A DNA stretch of 64,000 nucleotides. It comes from Dryococelus australis. Its lineage: Eukaryota; Arthropoda; Insecta; Phasmatodea; Phasmatidae. The number at the start of each line of letters is the position of its first letter. The first letter of the stretch is position 1. The stretch lies in assembly GCA_029891345.1 (NCBI GenBank), contig CM057009.1, positions 310,720,166 to 310,784,165 on the forward strand, in the 5' to 3' direction. Of this stretch, positions 43,464-52,253 are shown one piece after another. The position numbers and the translations under genes are program-made. The notes under the pieces are model-generated. The model did no database searches. It was not told the DNA's origin and was given only the letters and a program-made list of their open reading frames with translations.

Positions 43464-44262
43464 TATTTTGCCCCTGTCGTGTATTGTTTGAACATTTTAT
43501 GTTATTTATTTCCGCACTTGAACTGCCCTTCGAAGCACTTCTACGCACATTTTGCAAGTGTCCTTTTTTTCCACAATTTCGGCAACTGTAGTTTTTGTAC
43601 TTACATTGATAAGCTAGATGGTTCACCTTACCACACATGAAACATACCTTAGACTGAGTTTTAGGTAGAGGTTCCAGTTTCTTTTTCTGTTTCGGTTCCA
43701 CCCCGGTTTGTTATTCTTGTGTATAATTAATATCCACTTCTTCATGCTTATTGCTTGTATTCATTTCCGATACTTCCCTAATGGACATCTCAAAAGCTCT
43801 TGCTATCACAATGGCCTTTTCATATGACAGCTTTGGCTCCCTTAGTCACATTTTTTTATTCCTATATCACTAATTCTACAAACTAGTTGGTCTCTGAAGG
43901 TTTCTTCAAGGTTTGTAAATTTACAAGTTAAGGATAAACATTTTAAATTTTCAATGTATTTCGCAATACATTCCCCTGGCTTTTGTTTTCTTTCCTTGAA
44001 CTTGTATCTTTCCATCACCTCTGAGGTTTTTGGGTGTAGGTGGTCTTTCAAAATTTTCCACAATCTCTTGAAGTGATAATTCTGGTGGTTTCTTCTGAAG
44101 GCATAGGTCACGTAGCAGCATATATGCATCGTTGTCTAAGAGTGTTAGCAATATTGGTACCTTTTTACAATCACTCATTTCATTTGCCATGAAATATTGT
44201 TCCAGTCTCTTGCACCATATTTCCCAATCTTTATCTTTTATTCTAAACAGCCCAAAACTAGA
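43464..44262 (-). pseudogene. Gyp-2 gag with zinc knuckles
   Basis: 43842-44262 carries the capsid in two frames: DKDWEIWCKRLEQYFMANEM, VPILLTLLDNDAYMLLRDLC, then KERKQKPGECIAKYIENLK and CKFTNLEETFRDQLVCRISD. 43560-43660 reads CFMCGKVNHLAYQC and CRNCGKKGHLQNV: two zinc knuckles, the second having lost its last Cys. The upstream end is lost where a hAT-like terminus begins at about 44255. Confidence 0.87.
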
Positions 44263-45241
44263 GTTGTTCCGATACCATGTTTTCCGATACCGATACCCCG
44301 ATACCACTGCCAATACCTCGATATCAAAAACAGATACAAATGTCCTTCACAATGAATTTTAGAAAAAGTATTACTGTTAATAATATATTAAAAACATTTT
44401 TCCTAGACTCATTAAAATAAATAAATGATGTCTTAAAATACTGTATATAATTTATTGTAATCCAACACAAAATGCAAGCTGACCTAAAACTTTCAAACGC
44501 TCTGAAAATGCAAATAATATGGCAACAAACGCAAGTCAAATTTTAAATGTCCCGCATGCACTTTCAGCTAACAACGCACGGAGAAGTTATCGATCAGGCA
44601 GTGTCATGTCTGTTGGTTTATGTGGATTGGGGAGGAGGGGGGGATGACAGCTCCATGCCGCTACCTGTTGGCGACACCTTGCACATGTGGCAAATGTCTG
44701 TCTTTTAAAGGTAATTAATCATATTTTACTTCAAAGAAAACATGTAAATTTGAAACACAAATGAGGCTATTATGAGTGAGATCTTCACTATCTTTAATAA
44801 TTAATAATTCAAAACCCCGTCCTCTGATTTTCCCTGTCATGAGTTACACTGCACTCGGCTCGATGCTTACCTATCCATTATTAGACGGCAAAAGGTGTCA
44901 AATAGGCAATTGATATAAATCCTGCAATTTCCCCGCAAGAAGTTACTGAAAATGAACACTTATAATACAAGTTACTCGATGTTCAAACAATTTTTTGCTG
45001 ACAGGTGGTAGTTTATATACTTTCAGGCATATAGTTTTATTCGCGAAGATGGTGCCCTTTGAGTTAAATAAATATTAAGTTTTAAATTCATGTTAATTTT
45101 AGGCCAGATACAATGAAACACCAACCTTACCGGATAAAACAACCTCTTAACACAAACGAAAACATCTTTACAAATAATAATTCCTCGTCAAAATGTTTTG
45201 CATAACATTTTCAGGGGAACCATTTGCTTTGAAATACAAGT
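44255..45241. other. Probable hAT-type fragment and unassigned DNA
   Basis: Starts with a TAGAGTTGTTCCGATACC terminus followed by repeats of CCGATACC, a pattern like the hAT ends at 22004 and 48310. No matching opposite end was found before 45241; the element may have been truncated by the LTR-C piece. The remainder holds no recognised gene. A G-rich run lies at 44630-44645. Confidence 0.45.
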
Positions 45242-45489
45242 TGACGCCGGCTAACAGCCAGTGGCGCTCACCACGCACATGTCATGTGTCCCGCACGTGC
45301 TCAAAGAGGCCAATAATTATTCTGAAGTCCCACATAAATATTATTTTTTCAGTGTAAAATGTGTTATATTGTATTTGCAGGGTTTAATATGTCTTAAAAT
45401 GTGTTCAAGTGTTTGTTACTATTTTTAAATTGTTTGGTTATAAGATTCAAAGTGCCCGCGGCATCGAGATTATGAACACTCATATTCCG
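45242..45489 (+). mobile_element. LTR-C, truncated 5' fragment
   Basis: Begins TGACGCCGGCTAACAGCC and follows copy 3 (38190 onward) for about 250 bases, up to the AACACT(T/C)A(A/T)TATTCCG word, then changes abruptly into a mariner relic. One CACGTG-type site remains (near 45293). Confidence 0.85.
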
Positions 45490-45960
45490 CTTTGTCACTT
45501 TGAAAATGCTGACCGGGCAGGGATTTCTCGTTATGTAAGAAAAGTTGGCAATTATTGGGAGATATGTGTTTGGGTGTCAGGTGCCAGGTTCTTCAGCACC
45601 AACCGGGCACACAACTTCCGGACAAACGGTTGATGTGCGACAATTTTGTGTAACAATGATTGGAATATCTGTGGGAAATGGCTGCTGAGTTCCGTAATCA
45701 TGAAGCTTCAGTTCTTCACAAAGAGCTGCCACACAAGCTCCACAAGGTCTTCGTTAATGAGGGTGAACTTCCCACTATGCTACTCATTGTGGACATTTTG
45801 ACAACCTTCAGAAAATTTTCTGAACCGACGATGCACCACTTGCATGCTCATGAAGTCCAGCCCATACATGTAATTCAGATGACAATGATTTTGACCAGCC
45901 TCACATTCTGCACATTCAAAAACTTATCACAAAACTAATCTTACAGTTAGAGGGAGACAA
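45490..45960 (-). pseudogene. Mariner transposase N-terminal relic
   Basis: On the minus strand, VVHRRFRKFSEGCQNVH, then LINEDLVELVWQLFVKN, a stop, SFMITELSSHFPQIFQSLLH and KIVAHQPFVRKLCARLVLKN. This matches the paired helix-turn-helix region of mariner transposases (family: S-x-x-F-P-x-x-S-R-S-x-L-Y...K-L-C-A-R-W-V-P-K). The catalytic domain is not present. It joins the LTR-C fragment at 45489. Confidence 0.75.
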
Positions 45961-46894
45961 TCAGTGAGCGAGTGAGTGAAGAGATTTGGGTAGCTTTTAA
46001 CATTGCAGATGGAGACAAAATGAGTGCTGACATTTTCAGACTCTACTAAGGCGATACTGCGAGCGATTGGGGAGTGCCAACTGTCAAATATGATCACCAC
46101 TTCCTCACTCCCTCTGGTATGCGCACTCACATTTTTTTCTTCAATGTATGGCCTGCATGTGTTGGCGATGCAGGAAACTTACTTTCTGGATGAGTTACTA
46201 TTTTGATACAATACATGTAGTGACTATATAGTATTTGTGTTAAGCATTTGCACATAGGTAAGAAATTGAATTTATTATCATACAAATTTAGTTATTTTAG
46301 TAAACAAAATCCCACTGTTTTTCTTTCACAGCATCATAGGACACACTTCAATGTTGGATGTAAATAAAAGACGTACGTGATAACTTCACTGCCTTAGGGT
46401 GATAATGTTAATATTAGTGGGCATTGTTATTGTGGTTAAAAAATTTTCAACAAATATATATATTTTTGGCTTCTAAAGCAAAGCAATGTCAATCTAATAT
46501 TTTTTACTGAAGTCTACACAGTCTGACATAAATGTGGTAAAATTTTGACACATACTTGCATTAGTCACAGAGTTGCACATTTTTTGCTTACACTTTCTAG
46601 TCATCAAGATAGATTGTTGATATGACACATGTGTACTTTTCATAATTTAAAAATAAATTTTTTCAGAAACTATTTGGCCTAGAGAGAAAAATTTGTGGCA
46701 TAGCTTCACAACTTGGTGATAGTAGCAAATACAAAGAGTTTCATTACAATATGAGATAGTGGGTGTCATTTCTAAACTTTTCTGGTTGATCTGATGTTGA
46801 ATGACTGTGTTGCTAGTAAAAGTATTTCCACAGAAAGGTGGTGGTTTTTTTTTTTTTTTTTTTTTTTTTTTCAAATAAAACAGAAATATATATT
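45961..46894. other. Intron-like DNA with simple runs
   Basis: No recognised gene. 45961-46200 has open frames without domains. A run of 27 T lies at 46845-46871, directly before duplicated segment B, and may be a poly(A)-type tail on the minus strand. Confidence 0.4.
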
Positions 46895-47649
46895 TTGTTA
46901 TGGAACAAAATAAATAATTTTTAGAGATAGTAATACAACTTTCTAAAATGTGATTACAACAAAACCTACAAAACTTACTGTTTGGGGGGGGGGGGGATAT
47001 AATTTTTTTTTTTACTTGCATGACTATATATGGCTTTGTTGAGAATATTAAACTATTCAGAAAGCTGTCCAGTCAAATAATATTACAGATTAAATACCTG
47101 CTATCAGCCATAGTTATTCTAAACTTTAGGATTTCCTTTAATATTTTCAAATCCTCTGACTTTTTTTTTCTTTTTCTAATATTACATGCCTGTGGCAAAC
47201 CACTGAAAAAGGTATCAAAATTCCCCGGGTTTTCAAAAGTACTGATAGTCTTTGGGCATTACAAAGTATGCATTACCACAAAACCTATTTCTTTACAATC
47301 CTTAATGACATTTGCTGCAACCATATTTAAATTAGATAAATAATAATTTTACAGCTATATTGTAAAAATGTTCTTTTTAAAAAAAGGCATGAATTCGAAG
47401 TATAATATTGTCTGTATGATTTTTTGGAATGCAATGTTGAAATTAATTGGAACACTAGAAATTCTTCACACGTTTCATTAAATAGTTTTAGTACAAAAAA
47501 TTAAGGTCACTGAACAGCCTAAAAGTGATGTCAGTTAAGAAGGAATTAAGGTGGAGAAACCTGTGCATATATATTTTTAAAATACTTGGTCAATACACAA
47601 TATAAATATGTACAGACCAATTTCTATTTAAGTTAAACACTAACCTTTA

Positions 47650-47887
47650 TAGGCTGTTCATGGTAAAGTGAGCACTTTTTAAGGCCCTTATAAATTTTTC
47701 CTTTCATCCCATTTTCATCTTCCTGCTGCTTTTTAATATAAACATTGCAATGTAACCAATAAACACAGTGTACACATTTCACCACCACTGAAATTTAATG
47801 CCTGAGGCTGCAATAAAATATATTTATTAGCAGCTAATGCCTGTTGGGAGAGTCGTAAAAAGTGCCCACTTTATCGTGAACAGCCTA
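47650..47887. mobile_element. TA-flanked MITE in copy B
   Basis: 238 bp, terminal inverted repeats TAGGCTGTTCATGGTAAAGT and (complement of right) TAGGCTGTTCACGATAAAGT, continuing as GRGCACTTTTTA for about 32 bases. TA duplications lie at 47648-47649 and 47888-47889. Copy A has the empty site (CTTTAATACTATT near 19380). Non-coding. Termini and TA target fit a Tc1/mariner-type MITE. Confidence 0.92.
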
Positions 47888-48035
47888 TAATACTATCTGT
47901 ATGATGTACAAAGTGATTCACTATTTGTGAAGGCAAAATTATAATCATACACTTTATTCCCACCTATTTATTTCCTTAATCATTAGTTTGTTTATTACAT
48001 TGTGGAGATTAAAACATGCTCATTTATCTGTGTAG

Positions 48036-48095
48036 GACTCCAGAATCAGACGTCTGCGAACATCACTCTGATTACTGATCCTTCCATCAATGAAG
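48036..48095 (+). CDS. Host cassette exon B, glycosylation-site loop
   Basis: Predicted 60-nt duplicate of exon A, between acceptor TCTGTGTAG and donor G|GTAAGTG. In the same phase it encodes GLQNQTSANITLITDPSINE and leaves one base; it can replace, accompany or be skipped with exon A without frame change. Sequons NQT and NIT are kept; the third (NDS in exon A) is lost and a Pro introduced. It is three bases shorter than exon A. Aligned over 60 bases there are 11 differences, only two of them synonymous. Splice sites remain intact even though introns around it have taken several insertions. Confidence 0.68.
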
Positions 48096-48309
48096 GTAAG
48101 TGTGTACCAGATGAAGATGAGTATTATAAACGCTTCCTTCAGAGCCTTGTCATAATTTTCTGACTAAATTAATTTTTAATTACATTTTTATTTTACCAAA
48201 GTCATACTAACTTATATGCTTTTCAATTCTGGTACATTAAAAATTTAATTTAATTGCAGTTTAACATTACACAAAGTATATCAATTATTGAGTTAAGTGC
48301 AGAGCATAT

Positions 48310-49176
48310 TAGGGATGGCACCCTCGATACCGCGATACCCTTGATACTTTATAGTATCGAGTATCACATGAGAATATCCAAAAGTATCAAATTTTAACAC
48401 CTTATGTTCTTGTGCCATAATTATGGTACACTCATACCATAACGTTTGAAATGAGTACGATAATTTGGAAAATAGTACTATAACTTTTGGAATATGTACT
48501 ATAAGTTTGAAAAGCATACCATTATTTAAGTACTAGTGTATCATAATAATACATACCACAATTATTATTTTTGAAAACATTTACTTTTATGGTAAATAAT
48601 TGAGGTACAATAAAAACGGGTAAAGAGTTGCAAGCGAACGCCTATAGGCACAAGCATTAGTAGTTATTGTACGTCCCACACATACCAAAAAAATTATCTG
48701 ATGCAACTACATTATTAACTATTCACAAATATAAATACCATAATTATCTGATACCTGTCATGGCCTAGCCTGCGTATTCTGCAGGCTAGGGCATGACAGG
48801 TATCAGATAATAACAATATTTATTTCAGTAATTTCCTTGAAGTCGCAAAATAAAATAAAAAAACTGTGAAATCGCTTTTACTGTGGAAAAGTGATTCTAT
48901 AAAATGAAAGGACACTGTGTTGTTTTATCGTTGGTTAAAGACATTTGGGTTACAGGCTGTTCACCATTTGTTTCCAATGTACTGTGGGTTTTTATACAGT
49001 TTAAGTGTGTGTCAATGACACTACTAAAATGAGCAATTTTCTTTGCCAAGTGGTTTTGTATTCGTGACAATTTTAATTTGATATTGAGAAAAGTATCGGT
49101 ATTGAGTATGATGAGAATGTTTTGGTATCAAAACTGGTATCGAGTATCGATAAAATGTAGTATCGACCCATCCCTA
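48310..49176. mobile_element. Non-autonomous hAT element (MITE) in copy B
   Basis: 867 bp flanked by a perfect 8-bp duplication GAGCATAT (48302-48309 and 49177-49184). Termini TAGGGATGGCACCCTCGATA and, complement of the right, TAGGGATGGGTCGATACTAC; internal GATACT/CGATACC words extend the terminal repeats. No transposase. The empty site is seen in copy A (TAGAGAATATGCTCATG near 19787). It contains a strong hairpin at 48744-48810. Confidence 0.93.
48744..48810. repeat. Near-perfect 30-bp inverted repeat
   Basis: Left arm 48744-48773 (TTATCTGATACCTGTCATGG...CCTGC) and right arm 48781-48810 are complementary at 29 of 30 positions with a 7-base loop GTATTCT. It lies in the middle of the hAT MITE and is much stronger than the element's own terminal pairing. 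Confidence 0.93.
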
Positions 49177-49237
49177 GAGCATATGGCCATGAAATGAACA
49201 ATATGTGGCAAATCACTATGAAGCAAGTGTAGTTATG

Positions 49238-49757
49238 TAAGTTACTATCATCACAGCTATAATCATTATTCCATAACTACATCCTTCATTCCTTCCATCA
49301 CTACTTAGCAAAAGTCTAGAACTTCTAGAGATCTGAAAGAATTTACATATTCAGAAATAGGAGATTATAGGCAGGTTAAGAATTAAAGCACAAGCAAAGG
49401 AAATTTTGCAAACTATGGGGATGGCAATAAGTGGTACAGAGGATCTAATAATAATTTCAGTCAATTCATAGATTTTAACCATGAAAATGCAATGCTGCAC
49501 AGAATTGTAGAGATAATGGAAGTTGTAACGGTGAAGTGAAATGTTGTGAACTAATATGTACAGAAAATCTCAACAATTCAGACATGAAACAATGCTTACT
49601 GGGTTTCAGTCAAGGCTGCTTTCTCTCCAATAGATAAAAATAACAGGAAATCACATCAACCATCACAAGGACATCACAGGATAATGTCTAAACATGAATG
49701 TCCCAGCTGGACATCTTTATAATTCCTAGAGTGTGCAGAATGAGGAAATAGCCACAT
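49238..49757. other. Copy-B-specific insert, unclassified
   Basis: About 520 bases present in segment B and absent from segment A at the matching site. No terminal inverted repeats, tRNA-like head or coding region seen. It could be an insertion or sequence lost from copy A. Confidence 0.5.
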
Positions 49758-50275
49758 GTCCTGGTATATGATATAACCCAGATGTCAAGCAATAACCCTG
49801 AACTAGTACACTTTCCAGGCATAATAAAAAAAACAGCAAACACTGTGAATACGGACACGGGGTCAATAGGACTAACTTTTAAAAATATTTTTATAGAGCT
49901 ATATTTTGACTTAAAATATATAAAATCAGAATTTTTACTGAGTCTGATGAGATTTACTGTTATTTGAAGTCTTTCAATCAAAATCATTGCAGTACATTAA
50001 ACAGTTCTGTAAAATATTGCCTTTATTCACTCTGTTTTATGGTAATCATTTAATCTACGACAGACAATAAACAAAATGGATCAAGTGGACTATCATCCAA
50101 AATTAGTGAAATATCCCTTACAGACTATTTGTAACTCTCAACAGAGTGGAGTAAAATGTTGCCAAATGGAAGAATGTTTACAAAGAGCAGATAAATTATT
50201 ATGGGATCATAGAACACTGATTTGAAATAAAATAAATTGTAGAATGAAAGTGTGTACAAATTGTTTCTAATGTAA

Positions 50276-50849
50276 TCATAAAGTTAAGTGATTTCTGTGT
50301 GTTCATTTTATGCTAATCTATGTAACCAAAATGTTAAAAGGTTTTACATTAAGCCATCACTGTTAAGAAGGTACAGTAATTTGAGCAAATGTTGTATAAT
50401 TTATTTGACCAAAAAATGGTTGGTTCACAACAATATAAAAACACATAGTTTTCCCATCACTGTTTTGGAGATACAGAGAAAGTATTTTTAAAATACCTAT
50501 TTTGGTGGCAAGGTTGTAACATTAATATTATCAAAAATATTCCAAGCACTATACAAAAATATGAATTTTATGTTAATAAAATAGAAACTTTCTAGGATGA
50601 AATAATCACTAAGTGCTGTAAACATCCCTAGCCCCTAGTAATATTTACATATAAGTACAGCACTGTATTATATTTTTAAAAATTACAGCAAATTAGAATA
50701 TAAATTAATAATGCTACATTTAAATATTGTAATACACATAGGTAATTTTAATATACATGATATTAAGTAAGGAAGCATGCTGTATTACAATGCTATAAAC
50801 TATACACTAAATGTTTGGAAATTTTTTGGTATAATTTTAAAGGATGTTA
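50276..50849. other. AT-rich intron
   Basis: No gene or repeat recognised; only short open frames. Confidence 0.5.
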
Positions 50850-51830
50850 GCGTGCAAAGACAAACAAATTGGTGTAAGGAACATGTGACCGGAAATGGGC
50901 TCCTATCAAGCTACAGCCCCAAAAAACCACACACTGTTTGATTTTGGCGCACTGCATGGCCCATGCACGTGCGGGCCTAGTGGAGTACACAGGTGTGGTG
51001 TAGAGTGGGGTGCAGCCAAGCCAGCCTGCAAGTGGACGGTACATGACAGTCCTCAATTGTTGTCAGTGATAAATTGAGAAATGTCTGTACAAGATAGGTT
51101 ATGGTGCCATACACATGTGCTGAATTAGCAGAAATTGTGTATGATTTGGGGAGGTGCAGTGGAGACGTCATATATTTACATGGAGCGATATCCCAACAAG
51201 CAGCAGCCAAATAGAAAAATGTTCATACATGTTTTTTCATGCCTACGTGACAGAATATATTCAATAAAACATCATAATGCTGAAGTGAGGAGACATGTTA
51301 GAATATCCAGTTTTGATGAAGTTCTCAATCAGGTGACTGCACAACACAACACAAGAACCTGTTAATTGTGCACAACAAAGGTGTCAGTAATTCAACAGTT
51401 TGTGAGATGTTACATGAGAAACAGTTGCATCAATATTGTGTACAGGAAAATAAAATTCTAGGCCGAGCAGTGTTTCCACTTTGCATGCAGTTTTTTAAGT
51501 GGTCTTTAACGCAAATTAATGACAATCCACACTTTGGCAAGAACCATTGTGGTTTGCTGAGGTTATATTCACAAGAGACAAAATGTTTAATACCGAAAAC
51601 TGCTATGTGTGGAGTGACCACAACCCACACAAAACACGTATTGTGTCATATCAACACAATTTGGCGATGAAAGTTTTGGCTTGTTTCATCAATAATGATC
51701 TAATTGGACCATACATTTTCTCACCTCACCTGAATGTTAATATTTACCTGTGATTTCTGAAGGACGTGCTGACTGTTTTGGTGGAAGATGTACTAACTGC
51801 CATGCTGCAACAAAATAGGGATGAGAAAAT
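50850..51830 (+). pseudogene. DDE_3-type Tc1/mariner transposase relic
   Basis: N-terminal text in one frame (51115-51230): AELAEIVYDLGRCSGDVIY and related. The best part, 51547-51753, reads MWFAEVIFTRDKMFNTENCY, VWSDHNPHKTRIVSYQHNLA and LIGPYIFSPHLNVNIYL, the segment after the first catalytic acid (family T-D-E-A-x-F-T-R; here A-E-V-I-F-T-R, acid lost) through I-G-P-Y. The catalytic second half is missing after 51830. It is the same family as the element at 52254 but on the opposite strand; its own ends are not found. Confidence 0.78.
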
Positions 51831-52251
51831 ATGAAAATAACCAGTTTTCACCAAGCAGTTTTGATAGTAACTATAACCATCCATAAAATGATTTTTTTTA
51901 TAGAAACTTTAAAAATAAAACAAATAGCTGAGAATGACGACATAGTTAACCTACCAATAAAAGGTTGTGTCTCAACTGGTGCTTGTGCTCATGATATGTC
52001 AGTTTAAAAATAGGAATATTTTCACATTCCCAAGAAAAATAGCTGTAGCCATTAACATTGCTAATAATGGCAATAAGCATCTTATCCTAACTACAAGGCA
52101 ATATTATTATTAATTTAAAAAATAATTTCAGTGTGAAAATTGTATGTCATATGTCTATGTGTAAGGCTACAAAAGTGTCTGAATCACCAATGCTGTAAAA
52201 ATCTGGTAGTAGAAATATAAAAATCCGTTTTCTAATTTTTTTTTCGCTGTA
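51831..52251. other. AT-rich interval between two transposon copies
   Basis: No gene recognised. Confidence 0.4.
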
Positions 52252-52253
52252 TA

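Larger units (their letters stand above)
33040..44262 (-). mobile_element. Gyp-2, Gypsy element (outer layer of nest)
   Basis: Minus-strand Gypsy element in two blocks, 41908-44262 (gag, protease, reverse transcriptase) and 33040-35535 (RNase H, integrase, tail, probable 3' LTR), separated by Gyp-3 at 35536-41902. Across the gap the RNase H frame continues: SSYGLGAELR just right of the insert, and AEMNYSQVKKEALAI just left. A SINE sits in the integrase. The 5' end is cut near 44262 by sequence resembling a hAT terminus. All domains carry stops or shifts. Confidence 0.85.
46895..50275 (+). repeat. Duplicated exon-bearing segment, copy B
   Basis: Direct duplicate of 18360-20375. It is longer because it holds a 238-bp MITE (47650-47887), an 867-bp hAT MITE (48310-49176) and an unexplained insert of about 520 bp (49238-49757), each absent from copy A at the matching site. 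It has a G13 run at 46984-46996. It lacks the copy A SINE. The cassette exon and its splice sites are preserved. Confidence 0.85.

Noticed and set aside
46845-46871. Poly(T) as the tail of a LINE or processed copy
   Set aside because: No coding or target duplication next to it; it may be simple slippage.
19526-48095. Firm claim of mutually exclusive splicing
   Set aside because: Both exons are multiples of three and could be included together; DNA alone cannot decide.
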